From Clarkia xantiana subsp. parviflora (Eukaryota; Streptophyta; Magnoliopsida; Myrtales; Onagraceae), in contig JAPTYO010000007.1 in assembly GCA_036873135.1 (NCBI GenBank), positions 9,778,763 to 9,842,762 of the forward strand: a stretch of 64,000 bases of DNA, in the 5' to 3' direction. Under the pieces are notes generated by a model. That model made no database searches. It saw only the letters and a list, made by a program, of their open reading frames with translations, and had not been told where the DNA came from. Position 1 is the stretch's first letter. Each line of letters begins with the position of its first letter. The position numbers and the translations under genes were made by a program. This document shows positions 44,901 to 57,178 of this stretch, in pieces.

Positions 44901-46868
44901 TGAAGCAAGCAACATTAGGTAATGCTACTAAAGAGTCAATGAAATTTAGTGTTTTCATTTTGATCTCCAGTAAGATGTAACTGGTCACCAATTCAAATAT
45001 CGGGCACTTTGCAGATAAAGCTTCATCTTTTCTTTGGAATACATACCGTCTTATTTATATAATCAAAATAAAGGAGGGATTTCATATGGAATTTAATGTT
45101 TTTTTCTTTTTTGTTCTATGACTTATAAATCATTCAACTTTACCCCTTCAAAAAATCTAGTCATGCAATTTGTCAAGACTTTGAAATTGCTTCTGCTAGC
45201 CCCTTCAACTTGTTAATTCTTCCCGTTGATCTTTGTACACTATGTGATTACATAAGTTGACTTCCCAATTCTTTAATCGTTCAATTTTACAGTGCGAGCA
45301 CAATTTATATTTATCAAATGAAACTAAATAAAAAATCATCAGAACTGCAGGCAAGCTGCAATTGTTATACAAACTAATAGCACAAATCACTCTTTTTTAT
45401 CCGGACTTCATAGGCCATAGAAATTCAAGCTTTTGCATGACATAAATACTCAGAACGTCGGAAAAAAATAAGGCAGATAAGTATAGTTACTCACCACAGT
45501 TCCATCGACCTTTAGTGTGAAAGAAAGCCTCATCTCGATTTACACACGAAGGATGATAGGCCTTAGGGCATCCTCTACATAAAATAACAATGTCATTTAG
45601 TAAAAACAATCACAAGTTTTCTTAGCAAAAAAAAATTGAAAAAAGAAAATTCACCTGCGGTCACAGAGCACAAGATCACCTCCATCATAGCAAATGAAAC
45701 AAACGTCCTCTTCAATCTTCTTTCTGGCAGTAACCTTTGTCATGCCTTTGGGGGTTCTACCACGTTTCCTCTTTTGACCAGAGCCAGTTTTACTCTGTTC
45801 ACCATCCTTATCCATTTCCTCCATCAAATAAGTCTCCTCGGTTGCATCAGTTTCCTCCAGAAGAGAATCCATATCATCAGCTGGTTCCACCATCTCGGTG
45901 TCATCCTCCCCAGTGTTCATATGAACCTCTAACCCTGCATCTTCCTCATTCTCATCCTCTTCATCTTCGGGAGTAACACCAACTTCCATATCATCTGTGC
46001 CTGCGGCATATGCTACCTCATTTTCATCTCCATCATTACTATACTCTGAACCCTCAATCATTGTCCCTTCCTCCATATTACCAGCATCCCCTAAATTGCC
46101 CATATCTGTCTCTTCATGAATTTTCTCAGTCTCAGCCGCATCTACCTGCTCCTGGACATCATCATCAGCAGGCTCCCTTGAAACCGTGAACTCCTCTGGT
46201 ATATGAGCAACATCTAAACCATTGTTGCCAGCATTATCCTGAACAGCTGATTCTTCGTAATCAGACTGATTTTTTACCACAGGATTATAAGTAAATGCTG
46301 CTACACTTACTTCCTCCACCACTTCAGGCGCTCCGCCCTTTGTCTCAGCAGCGACTGCGGTGTCACTCCCAATGCAATACGCAAGAGAATCGTGTTTGTC
46401 CAGAGAAAGCTCTTTTGATTCTTCCACAACCTGGCTGTCCTCTCTGGAAATATCAACCTCATGTTCTCCACTCTCTCCAGGAGGTGACTGCACTCGTGCC
46501 AACCAGGTATCGTTCTCTTCTGCGACATTATTATCATCAGCTCCTCTGTCCTCTATCACAGCCGAAACCATCACCAACTCCGTTCCTTCAGACGGAGCAG
46601 ATTCATTCTCGCCATCAACCCCCTCTTTCTCGTTGCCTACTAACAGCCCTTCTTCACCTGCAACATCTCCATTCTCGATTGTATCTTGGACAACGGCAAG
46701 CAACTGTGACTTCGGAGGCTCTAGTGCAGATGCGTCCTCCTCCAGCTGTAACTGAGCATCGTTCATTCCAAGGTCGGGTTGTGCGTCGGGGATGGCTGCA
46801 GGGATCTCTGGTTCCTTGAGAGAAGCTAGGATTGGGTTCTTAAGAGCGTCATCTTCCTCAGTTTCCAT
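38964..46868 (-). CDS. NERD: NERD-type PHD / SWIB / Plus-3 / GYF / CCCH protein, frameshifted as read
   Basis: Ten exons (minus): 46868-45655, 45574-45495, 44891-44704, 44276-43406, 43320-43193, 42144-42085, 42003-41953, 41247-41177, 40891-40737, 40626-38964. Domains in order: a long acidic N terminus; PHD finger from about residue 391 (CFICYDGGDLVLCDR across exons 1-3); SWIB (WASKELLEFVM ... EPHYLI); Plus-3 (DTHNITLIYLRRNLLEYLL ... FTE); a helical 'CKRLRQSIKCG' linker; GYF (WHYQDPTGKIQGPFS); WG/GW motifs such as NWGG and GWGGG; terminal CCCH (CRFFFETGHCKKGASC). In Arabidopsis NERD binds histone H3 and AGO2 and acts in RDR6/AGO2-dependent RNA-directed DNA methylation. The last exon is out of frame after a six-C run at 40345-40350; as read the protein stops at 40319 (about 1041 residues), versus about 1493 if one base is missing from the sequence. 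All other junctions agree in phase. Confidence 0.9.
40345..40350 (-). other. Six-C run where the reading frame breaks
   Basis: Upstream of this run the exon is open in one frame from the splice site; downstream the GYF/CCCH part is open in another. Adding a single base here joins them exactly, and makes the total coding length divisible by three. Confidence 0.8.
40892..41176 (-). other. Probable U12-type AT-AC intron
   Basis: The intron starts ATATCCTTTTTG on the minus strand, an exact match to the U12 donor consensus ATATCCTTT. It ends ...TATCCAC, with the branch motif TCCTTAAC placed so that the branch A is about 13 bases from the junction. Splicing AT-AC joins 'GRRKE' to 'LRECVEKLQLL', which is what I expect in the family. 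A GT-AG alternative (donor GTTTTT, acceptor TTAAG) is also in frame and would add six residues, but its donor is poor. Confidence 0.8.
42500..42770 (-). other. Unexplained segment inside intron 5 of the NERD-type gene
   Basis: Minus-strand sequence is open for 84 codons and ends with AATAAAAATC, like the 3' end of an mRNA. Composition differs from the AT-rich rest of the 1048-bp intron. I cannot match it to a family; it could be a transposed transcript fragment or an unused exon. Confidence 0.3.
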
Positions 46869-47284
46869 GGTGATTGAACCAGAATTTTGGGATTGATAAG
46901 GGAGAAATTAAAACCCTAGGGTTTTCTTCGTTTGCTGTATTTTATTTGCTGCAGGTGAAATTCTTCTTTCTTCTTGAAGGTTAGGGGGACTTGTGGGGTG
47001 GGTGATATTTATTATTATTTATTTTAGAAGAGCTTGCCTTTTCTTTTTCGGTCGGTTTAGTTTAGTGCCTAACCAGTAACTTAATAACTGCTCAGTTTAC
47101 TTTTCTTTTGGGCCGCTGCTTGGTTTATTTCGATGCTTTAAATTATTTCCACGTTCATCCGATTCAATTTACTTTTCTATAGTCGGCCCAAAATAGCCTC
47201 TTTAAATGGGCTCAAATGGATGAATAGTCGTTTAGGCCGAAATAACCCGCTTTTTCTTTTCTTTTTTAAACTCCCACAGGACAC
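46869..47284. other. 5' flank of the NERD-type gene
   Basis: The likely 5' leader and promoter of the minus-strand gene. 'AAACCCTAGGG' at about 46910 is a telo-box-like element (AAACCCTA) often found near plant housekeeping gene starts. No other gene. Confidence 0.4.
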
Positions 47285-47292
47285 AAGCCACC

Positions 47293-48188
47293 TAGGCCTG
47301 TGACCCGTAAATGACCGTGATTGACCCGGTCACGGTTCGGGTCCGGATGTACCTACATATGCCAACGGGTCGGTACGAGTTTAGTGTTTGGACCCGTAAC
47401 CCAGCTTCTCTCCTCTTAGTACCTCAGTTTATGTTCTTTTTTATATCTTCATTTTACTCTTTACTTATTTAGTAAACTCTAAACCCTAAATTGACAAAGA
47501 TTAGCGGCGCAGCAGTCAGCATTGCATCAAACAATCGCAACGGCGACGCTCCTCCCTCCCGTTGCTTTCCAGTTCCAGCTCCGGCAAGACCAGCACTCCA
47601 GAGTCAAGACTCGCAGCGGCACTCCTCCCCCCCCCCCCCGTCCCAGCGTCCCATGATGTGAATCCATTTGCTGCAGTCTGCACTGTTGTTGCTGTATTTC
47701 GTGCACATTGCTGCAAGCTGCATTTATATTGGATACACAAAGAATCTTCTTCCATTGAATCTTCTTCTTCCATTGATACACAAACAAAGGCCAAACTTCG
47801 GTTCGTAAGAAACACTTAACAAATCATTTTCCTCGTAATTAGTAAAAGAACGTGACAATTTTGAATTAGTTTTACTCCATTACGTCCAAGTGACCCAACA
47901 CCTAATCTAGTACTCTAAATATAATCATTCATACAATTAACTTTAGTTTTCTCATATGAAAATCAAGTTCGTCTTTCTCTCTACTTCTGTTCTGTCATTT
48001 TTTTTTAATAAAGAGTTGACCCGGGTCACGGGTCAGACCCGGGTCAACCCGTGACCCGGGATCCCGGGTACGGGTCCACGACCTTGACCCGTGATGACTC
48101 CCGGGTCAATCACGGTCGGAACCGTGGTGACCTGCGGGTTGCGGGTCACGGGTCGCGGGTCACGGGTTGACCCGTTTTGACAGGCCTA
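47293..48188. mobile_element. hAT-type non-autonomous element with 8-bp target duplication
   Basis: 896 bp. The target duplication AAGCCACC is perfect (47285-47292 and 48189-48196), the length expected of hAT elements. The ends are inverted: TAGGCCTGTGACCCG at the left, TAGGCCTGTCAAAACGGG on the minus strand at the right. Sub-terminal regions are rich in GGGTCACGGGTC-type repeats, as in other hAT elements. The interior has a 12-base C run (near 47628) and no transposase. Confidence 0.9.
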
Positions 48189-48196
48189 AAGCCACC

Positions 48197-48545
48197 CCAC
48201 AGCCGAACCGGCATGCAACATGGACGACTCAACTTCCCGAGCAGGTCAAAATTAATTGTGACGCTTTGTGTGAGACAATACGACCAACACAGAAAGAATA
48301 GGCGCTACAAAAAGTTATTCGACTTGATGCTACACTCGAGCAATACAAAAGGTTGTTCGACTTGTAGTCGGACTCCTGAAAGCCATCACACAAATGAGAA
48401 TCTCATCCATCACATGAAATGTGTTTCTGAGAGAACTAACCAGTGTGCCAACTAGATTGCTAAAATCAGAAAATAACAAATTTTGACATTGAGTTTTCGA
48501 ATCTCATCTTATTTTCGGTTGATAAGGGAACTTGTTTCTTCTTAA
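48197..48545. other. Intergenic DNA, no gene
   Basis: Spacer between two transposons. It contains a near repeat 'TTATTCGACTTGATGCTAC' / 'TTGTTCGACTTGTAG' (48324 and 48353). No coding evidence. Confidence 0.5.
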
Positions 48546-48554
48546 GACCATAAT

Positions 48555-49846
48555 GAGAAATGATAGGGGTTCCGACCTTTGCATTCCGACATTCCAAACA
48601 TCGTCTGACAAATGTCAGCCAAAAAAGTCTGATATTTCCTCTCATTTTTTTTACTTTACAGACGATACTACCCTCTTAACTTCTAGAAATGTGCGTCTGT
48701 TATATATTGGAGTCTCATACATATAGCTTCTTTTTACATTTCTCTATCTCATGTTTCATTATTTTATCTATTTCTCATTCATTTTTAATTATTTTTTCAT
48801 GTAAACTGACTATGAAATAAACACAATTAAATGTTTTTTTTTTGAACAATTGACTGTTGTCGATAATTGACTTACAGTAAAATTTTCGTTTTCTAACCAA
48901 TTCTTCTTTCTATATGCTGAACAATATTCTTTATAAATAATATAAAATTATATTTTTGTAACATTTATGATTTATTGAAATATTTAGTTATAAATATTTA
49001 TACTTTTTGGTGTTTAATTTAATATTATTTGAAAAATTAATCCAATAACATATGACAATTTTAGCTACAAATGAAAAATAAAAATCAATCTAAAAATAAT
49101 ATTCATAATAAAAAGTAAAAAAAAAAATATTTATTTAAAAAAATTAATACTTTTTTGTTCTAGTTAATATTATTTGAAAAATTAATCCAATAGCATATGA
49201 TAATTTTAGTTACACATGAAAAATAAAAATAAATCTAAAGATAATATTCATAATAAAAATAAATTTTCATTATTTATTTAAATATTTAGTTATAAAAAAT
49301 TTGTTGTTCAATTTAATATTATTTGAAAAATTAATTCAATAGTATATGATAATTCTAGCTATACAAGAAAATAAAATAAAATCTAAAGAATAATAAAAGT
49401 AAACATAAAATTGTAACCAAATTCTCAATATATTAAACAAGAAAATGAAAAAATCGGAAAATTGCCTCAAACAAACAATCAAATTAAAAATTACCGGTTT
49501 TCGTATTGGTTCTTGTGGGCTGTGGGGGCAATTTTTCGATTTTGTTCAATATATTATTATTGTGTTTGAAAAAATTCAAGTAAGCACAAAAAAAAGTAGG
49601 CAAAGAACCAAGTCAAATCAAACCAGTGGAAACTAGAAAGTATTAACAAAAAAAGTTCACGTGGCTTACACTCCTGTAGATTATGTCATTGTGATGCCTC
49701 GATTTTATAAGTACTAATGTATATGAAGGGTATTACCGTCTATTCATTACAAAGAGAAAACTCTCATTTTGGCTGACAGTTGTCAGACAATGTTTGGAAA
49801 GTCGGAATGCAAAGGGGTTCCGACGTCGGAACCCCTATCATTTCTC
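48555..49846. mobile_element. Mutator-like element with 9-bp target duplication and internal triplication
   Basis: 1292 bp flanked by a perfect 9-bp duplication GACCATAAT (48546-48554 and 49847-49855). Inverted ends start GAGAAATGATAGGGGTTCC and continue through TTTGCATTCCGAC and CAAACATYGTCTGACAA. The right end has an extra palindrome CCGACGTCGG. Inside, an AT-rich unit with 'TAATATTATTTGAAAAATTA' is present three times at about 148-bp spacing (about 49005-49403). No transposase, so non-autonomous. Confidence 0.93.
48995..49403. repeat. 148-bp tandem repeat inside the Mutator-like element
   Basis: Three diverged copies sharing 'ATATGAYAATTYTAGYTA' and 'AATAAAATCTAAARATAAT'-type blocks. Confidence 0.85.
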
Positions 49847-49855
49847 GACCATAAT

Positions 49856-52230
49856 AGTGTATGAACTTTTTTTTTATATCATAAATAAATGAAAAACCAG
49901 TTTTTATGGCGAAAAAAAAAAAGTAAAATAATGTTTCAAGGCATACGCAATCGACAATCCTTAGTCATGGGTTTCAAGTGAACTGTAAATTGAGAAGCGT
50001 TTAAATTAAATAAAATTTTCAACAAAAAAAAAATTGGTGAAATAATAATGAATTTAGTTTACCCCAGTTTTCGTCAGTCCCACCAACAAATCACTGCTGC
50101 CATGAGGATGTCTTTAATGTATACGCTATGGTAGTCTTGGGCACTATCCACTAACAACCGGCTGTTACATCAGTCTGAGGTGCGACCGTCAAATGTGGCC
50201 TACCGACCGCGACATGCTCCCAAATCCAAACCTACATTGAAACCCAATGAGATTACATAATTTTTTAAAGAGTAGTTTACCGAATATTAATATTCTAAAT
50301 TTAATACATGTATGAGCACGGTGCAATCATGACAACACCGCATTTGGGGTCCACTGAAAACATTGCACATCCATCTGTATAGGTAGGCTAATATAGTTGA
50401 AGCCTAACTGAACCTACTGTCTCATTCAAATCTTCAAAAAAAATAACGTCATTCTAATGAAACATAAGTTGCAGCAGTGGCTGCGAACAGAACTATGCCT
50501 AATTAAGAGAACCATGGTATAAGCTATAACTCTCCGTTGATGAGACGTTTCATCAAACCTGCATTCTCCCTCATATAAGTCCTTCAAACACTTGGCTTTG
50601 ACATTGATTTCGGTCATTCCTTATAAATCATCTACCATCGGTTGTACTTCAAGCAGTCGTTGGCGGAGAGACAGGGTGTTCTCATTGGGAGTCCCTACAA
50701 CAATGTTGTTGTACCAAAACGAGTCTCCCGTTGATTGGGAGACCCAATATCATGGTGATGTTTTCCAAGGTAATCGTATTTTCACATTTAAATAGGTGAA
50801 ATGTGCGCGTCTCGCACCGCCATCACTCCACAATAGCGTGTAGTTAATGCTAAATCCACATTTATATGAGATGTTGTTCCGTCAAACTTGAAACCAGCTT
50901 GGTCGACGATCTCATTGGTCCTACCGTCTATTATCCACATTTTATAGGACCTAAAATGATTCCATCATTCTTTCCTTTCGCAACCACCTTGATACTTCAT
51001 GTAAATTATTATTTATATAAAATTAAATAAAATTCTCAAAATTTAATATATATATTCTTTAAAACGTTAAACTGTATTACATATATCGATAAAATTATTC
51101 AAATGTACCCGTATTAATGCAAATTGCTATTCAAAATTAATTAAACAAATTTAATAGTTAAAAAAACAATTAAATTGTTTACAGATACAATATCTCAAAA
51201 ATTGAAATCATACATATCAATATAATTACTATTTGTATAACAATTAAATTTAGACACATTTAACAGATTTTTTTAGCAAACATTACAATTTTTTACTTAT
51301 AAAACTAATAAGTTATGTAAACATAAAAATTGAAATCTACCCTATCGGCAGTAACAAGTATGTATATTTCTATCAGCATGCAAATCTAAATAACAATTTG
51401 GAATTTAAATAAACATTTCTAAATTTAAATTTGCTTATTACTTACAGTATCTGCATTACCTTTTGCGAGAGGTGACGAGTTTGGTCGTATAGAACAAATG
51501 CATCATGAGGTTCCTTCACCGCTCTTCTATCACGCCTTAGGGGCCATGAATTTTGAAGGAGCGGAGCGATCAGAATTTGAAGGGGGCGGCGGCAGCGGTG
51601 GGACAACGGCTACTCTGCGGGGCGGAATTTGAATAGGGAGAGAGATCGAATTGCTGACAGAGGGGCGGCGGCGCGGCGCAGCAGGGGGTGGCATCAACCA
51701 GAATGGAGGGCGGCATGACGACGACAACGATCTTAAGATTTAGGAAGAGTGAGAGAGATTGAAGCAAGCAGTTGGAAAGTGCGCAATGCGTTTCTTTTAT
51801 AACGACCGAGTAGTTGCCAACAACGTCTGCGCGGTTGGCAACTGTGCGGTGCCAAGGTAACTAACGGTCAACAATTTGACTGGTGAGATTATGTTTTGGC
51901 TATCCGTAGGATATTGAAAAGCTTCGGTTTGTAACCATTCTTATTAGACCACCGCGCGGTTGGCAATTGCGCAGTGAATTAAAAGTATTAATTACTACTT
52001 ATGAAACTAAAATCTGGATTAAGGTGTCAACGCGCAGTTCCCAACTGCGCGGATATATATTTTGGTCTAAAAAATTCAAATTAGATATATGTGTATTTGA
52101 GTTACTTAAATATTTGGGTAAAAAATCCTATTTATTAGTAGGGTTGGGTTGGGCTGGGCTGGAACCCGTCAAGCCCAATAGAAATTATCAGGTTTTTCTT
52201 TTTAACGGGAAAATAGTTCTTTTTTTGCTA
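49856..52230. other. Intergenic DNA, no supported gene
   Basis: A GC-rich patch (51540-51760) reads on the minus strand as TTATAAAAG, a CT-rich run and then a short proline-rich frame, which mimics a promoter and first exon; I see no continuation and no family. Downstream, 'TGCGCGGTTGGCAACTG' and similar phrases recur at about 51820, 51955 and 52032 in both orientations, likely a repeat. 50400-50960 has short open frames without family features. Confidence 0.45.
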
Positions 52231-54380
52231 AATTGACCAACCCCAACCATTCGTCGTCTTCCGTGGCGTTTATCATCAAAATTTATCACTTTCACATTCG
52301 ACTTCTTTCCTTTGCCATTCTCCCAAGTCCGACGGAAGGAAACTCCACCGTGACTGCGCTCGTACCACCTCATCTATCGCCTCCCGTCGGCTATCAATTG
52401 TGAGTCTCTCATTCTCTCTTCTCGTCTCAGTTCTGATTGTGCTGAGCTGATGAAAGGATTTCAGGTGTCGCATGTTAGGGCTAAGCTAGATTTGACATAG
52501 AAGCTGAAATTATTAGCCTAAAATTCTCTAAATTTTGCACCAGATGTTCCCTACCGGGCCTGTCTCTTTTTGTTTTCATATGGTCCGGTATCTAGTCGCT
52601 TTATAGAAAATGTTCCATTGGCTGTATGATTCATTATTTTTGTGGCATTATATTTAGATATTTAGCAATTAGTTTCTGGGATGCCGGATTAAGCAGATTG
52701 ACTTCTGATGTTGGGGATAGATTAGTTCTGACTCTCTATAGCTGGGAGTTGAGTTAGCAGCTGGAAAGAAGAAAGTTACGAAGGAAACTACAGTCCAACT
52801 TAATATGAAGATGTGGGTATAACTTATAAGAAAGTAAGCCTTTGGCCGGGCCTTTTCTCATGAGATGAGATTGGCCCTGAAACATATTTTATCTTTTGGT
52901 AATTGCTCTAAGGGATGTCAAAGAACCAAGGTGTCTATTCCAAGAGAAACTGAAAGGAACATTAAATGGACATCAGCAATGTAGTTGATAATGTGGATTC
53001 CTTATGAAGTAGCATTAGTAACGCTATTATTCCTTGAAAATTGCTCAATAATACCTTTGTTATTATTGCTAAAATCTAGCGGAATATTTTTAATTTCTAC
53101 CTTAGTTGGTGAGTCAATACCAGTGTTATTGATCCATGTTATTTTGCCTAACTTTTTCCCCACTTTGGTAATTATTTTGAGAAGAAGGAATCATTAGTAA
53201 AGGAATAAAGAGGATCCAATCTTTTTGCTCAAAATTATTTACTACTGGAAAAGCTGCAGTATTCTGATTTAATTTCATGTTTTAAAGTTTTAGCATCAAT
53301 TAATTAATACTAAAAAATGGTCCTTTTGAGTAACTGGTAGTTGCTTCTAGAACTTTCAGAACCCCATGAAAAAGGGAAATAGTAGGCTGAGTGGTTCTTA
53401 CAGGATCTTATGGTTTGTTTTTTTCCTAATAAAGCTTTACTTGGTGTTACAAAATACCCCATTGGGAAAATTTGAATCATAACGAGATGTGATGTTATGA
53501 CCCTTGTTCGAATCAAGTGGCGTTCGATAGGATATATGGGTGAAATGGTGGATAGTAAGCTCGTCAATGGGAGCACGAACCCTAGACCTCGTTTGAGAGA
53601 GAATCCGATCTCTGAAAACTTAATTTTCTGCTTGCTGTTTTATTGATAAATGATAACCATGTCCCTTAAATAGGACTAGAGCAGTACAATCTATGTAGAT
53701 AAAATATTCAACCATAAATAGAGAATAGATCTCAGCTGATTAGTCTAGGAAATAAAATATATAATCCTATCTATAATTATTTTGGAATATATCCATTACA
53801 TGTGAAGGGGTGGAAATATAATACATATAAATTATATATATAGCTTGATTTAGTTTCGAGGAATCTGGTTTCTGCAGTATCTTAGTATTTTTAGCTATGG
53901 CTAAATGTTCAGTTTCTCTCATTGGCTTGTATTGTAGAATTGCTTCTGCTAAAATCTGTAGCAATAGTTGCATACTCTCTTTTGAATGTGTGGATAAGTT
54001 GGAGGGTGAAGGGGTTGGAGTTTGCATATGGATCCTTTGTGGTTTCTGTATTGTATGGGAGCTGCAGCCTGTTTATTGAGGTTTTCTTAATTCTTTTAGT
54101 TGATTGGGATGGAGGCTGCAGTTGTTGGTGTTCATGGCATTGGAATCTGGAATTGTTGATGTGAGCAGGGTGGTGTTGGTTGCTTTTTTTTGGGTACTGT
54201 TGGATGTGGTTTTTCCTCTTTTTGGAGGGGGGGATAAAGGGATTTCTTTCGGACATGACTGATGGGTGTGATATTCGGTGTGTGGTTGTGATGTGTGGAC
54301 AGGAGGCAGCAGCTGTGTGGGTGCTGTGTGGGTGTGTTGGGAGCTGAAAGTTGTGTAGGTGTTTGATCAGAATACATAAC
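52231..54380 (+). other. Probable 5' leader exon and leader intron of the CCHC gene
   Basis: A CT-rich stretch (52231-52399) ends at GTGAGT (52400). A plausible acceptor, TGATCAG at 54370, lies ten bases before the ATG. This would give a first non-coding exon and an intron of about 1.97 kb. The interval contains no conserved coding; the Pro/His-rich antisense frames at 53909-54382 look accidental. Confidence 0.35.
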
Positions 54381-55692
54381 ATGAGTTCAATGAGCAGGAG
54401 CCGAAGCAGGAGCCGTAGCAGGAGTCCTGTTGGCCGTAAGATCCGTTCTGATCGGTTTTCTTATCGTGATGCGCCATACAGGAAGGAATCACGTCGGGGG
54501 TTCAGGTTTACATTTTAATTACATATTATTTCATCCTATGTCCTATCCTCTTCTCTGGGTAGAGAAGCCAGGGAAAACTATCAGAACTGATGTTGGGAAA
54601 TTGGCAAAAGTTTGTGCTGTTTGTCATTGTTCTGGCGTTTCAATATCTTTAGAGTTTACTAGATTTTGGGATATGAATGCTCATTTTCTATCCTCAACAA
54701 GTGTGAGAATGTCACGTAAAGAATCTTTTTCTATCTGTTAACATGCGTGCTGTAAATGCTCCAAAGCCTCAGATAATGCAGTGTCTTACATATGAAAACT
54801 TGGGCTGATCCAATCGCGTAATCATGTATTTTGTATTCTTGAACTAAGTTTCTTTTCTTTACTTTCTCCAGCCGTGATGGTCTCTGCAAAAACTGCAAAC
54901 GACCTGGACACTTTGCTCGAGAATGCCCCAATGTGGCAATTTGTCACAATTGCGGACTTCCTGGGTAAGAAAAGGTTCTTTGAGGTTTCTGTACGTTCTT
55001 CTTAAGTAGGTGTAGACAAGTTGTAATTCGGCATGTGGGTGAAATGAAGCATTGAAGAAACTTAAGCAAAGTGATAAAAGGGTGATTTTTCAGATTAAGC
55101 TGATTATTTTTTGTGATTGTACTTGTACAGTCATATTGCATCAGAGTGCACCACAAAATCTATGTGCTGGAACTGTAGAGAGCCAGGACACATGGCAAGC
55201 AGTTGCACGAATGAAGGAATATGCCACACGTGTGGGAAGGCAGGGCATAGAGCGCGGGATTGCACTGCGGCAACACTGCCTCCTGGGGACCTGAGGCTGT
55301 GCAATAACTGCTATAAGCAAGGTCACATTGCAGCTGACTGCACCAACGACAAGGCATGCAACAACTGTAGGAAGACAGGTCACATTGGGCGAGACTGCCC
55401 TAACGACCCTGTCTGCAACTTGTGCAACATATCTGGGCATCTTGCTAGGGCATGCCCAAAGTCCCACACTGATCGTGGGCGTGATCGTGGACGTCAAGGT
55501 GGTGGTGGGCGTGTTGGTGGTGGAGGAGGTTACAGAGACATTGTGTGTAGGAACTGCCAGCAGGTAGGGCATATGAGCAGGGACTGCATGGGACCCCTCA
55601 TGATCTGTCACAATTGTGGAGGACGAGGGCACTTGGCTTACGAGTGCCCATCAGCCAGGATTGTGGACCGTCGTTATCCTAGGAGATACTGA
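54381..55692 (+). CDS. CCHC zinc-knuckle protein with SR-like N terminus (nine knuckles)
   Basis: 259 residues from exons 54381-54505, 54872-54964 and 55131-55692; frames agree across both GT-AG introns. Residues 1-40 are an RS-type stretch (SRSRSRSRSRSPVGRKIRSD). Nine C-x2-C-x4-H-x4-C knuckles follow: CKNCKRPGHFAREC, CHNCGLPGHIASEC, CWNCREPGHMASSC, CHTCGKAGHRARDC, CNNCYKQGHIAADC, CNNCRKTGHIGRDC, CNLCNISGHLARAC, then a Gly/Arg linker, then CRNCQQVGHMSRDC and CHNCGGRGHLAYEC. The protein ends YPRRY. It closely matches the Arabidopsis At1g75560-type family as I remember it and the animal CNBP type, which bind single-stranded nucleic acid, mostly RNA G-rich elements. The nuclear or cytoplasmic role in this plant is inferred. 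Confidence 0.95.
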
Positions 55693-56388
55693 TCCACAAG
55701 TGAGGAGAGTTTGATTGACTACTTTATATGTATTGTACTGTTATGCTGTTGTTGTGAGTTTGAATTGGTCACACACACTACGGGTTGGTTAGTTGGTTGG
55801 TATTGAGTTTTTGGATTTAGGGTTGGTTGGTCTAATATCTTCCTCTGCAGCCATACATTCAATGTGAAAGGCGAATCCGTGGATATATGTGGTCTCTTTC
55901 TTAAGCTTATCCCGATAACCTGTTAAACTGCTCTTCACATGGATGGATGGATGAATATAACGAGGGACTTAATGCGGAATGTGTTCGTATAGTGTGGTAA
56001 TATCCTTCCTCGTGATAAACCAGACCGACACTGGTATTCCTCGACACATAAATAGCTAGGGGTGAAAGTGAAAACCGATCAGTCCGAAAAACCAGCGTAA
56101 ACTGAACTGGACCGAACAGAAATCCAAACCGCGGAAATTGCCTGTCTGAATTTTGTTTAGTTTTTCTATTTTGTTCGATCTTTAAAATTTAAAGTCTGTT
56201 GAAACCGAGCCGATTAATATCTTATTAATAATACAAAATATATGTTTTATTTATTAATCTTCATTATTAATTTATATAATTATTTAAAGTATAAATTGTA
56301 AAATATACATTTGCGATGAATTTTTTTCTACTTTTATTGCATCAATGAAAACTATTCTTGAAAAGAATTTTAAAATGAACTAAGAATA
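55693..56388. other. 3' region of the CCHC gene and spacer
   Basis: The 3' untranslated region is likely within the first 250 bp. At about 56055, 'TAGGGGTGAAAGTGAAAACC' followed by 'CCGATCAGTCCGAAAAACC' resembles the end of plant hAT MITEs ('AGGGGTG...CGG'); its other end is not found. Confidence 0.45.
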
Positions 56389-56940
56389 TTTAGATTGTCA
56401 TTTTGTAACTGAAAAGTTGCTTGCATGTGACATTAGGACATTCCACATAAAGACCCAACACCAGTTGGTAGATGTTTTTACAAAAAATATTTGTCCAAGT
56501 TTCAACATTATCAGTTGATCAGAGAGTTAGGAATGAAGAATATTTTTGAAGATATGTGAATATTGAATTGATGAGCCGGAGGAAGCTCCAACTTGAGGGG
56601 AGTATTGAAAGTTTGAGGGCCTTTCTAGCAAGTTGGAGCAGTTTATGATGAATTTAGTTCTTTTTGTTTCACTAAACTTAGATTATGTTGTTTGTTATTG
56701 TTTATGGGTTAATTTTTATTCATTGTAAACTCAGGGGTTGAACTCTAAACTTTTTTTTAGAGTTCCCTTATATAGTGTTATTTTTAGGGAGTAGGTGGCC
56801 ACTTGAAAGAATTCACCTAAATGAACCTACCATTGTGACTCTTCTTCTTTCAGTTATCTCTCTAATCCGTTCTAAGATTAGGGTTTCATTTTGTTTTCAA
56901 ATATCAATACTTTGGGCTATCCAAGATGTAATCAATCATG
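56389..56940 (+). pseudogene. Copia 3' end: RNase H tail, polypurine tract and LTR remnant
   Basis: Reads DCHFVTEKLL ... IKTQHQLVDVFTKN (56393-56495), matching the copia RNase H C terminus (QLADIFTK), then stops. 'TTGAGGGGAGTATTGAAAG' (56594-56612) corresponds to a copia polypurine tract followed by an LTR start. The following about 330 bp look like a partial LTR with a T-rich stretch. The rest of the element is missing. Confidence 0.7.
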
Positions 56941-57178
56941 CTCTTTGCTTGGAAATTGAGTGTCGACATGCTGTCGCTGAGACTGATATTTTGGCCGCTT
57001 AACAACTCATCTCATATAATTTTTATTTTAACTTGAAATTTATGTCTGTCATTTTGAATCTGTAGGAATATCTTATTCAGATTAAAGAGGTACAAACTTA
57101 GATTCATTTATCGAAGCTAATTATGTCGCGAACTATGACTAGAATTGACATTCATCAATGACTAATCTTGTTACTTAG

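Noticed and set aside
51530..51767. Possible first exon of a minus-strand gene with TTATAAAAG upstream
   Set aside because: No continuing exon, no recognisable domain, and overlapping alternative frames with similar low-complexity content.
53909..54382. 157-codon Pro/His-rich antisense frame
   Set aside because: Overlaps the probable leader intron of the CCHC gene; no promoter, splice or family evidence.
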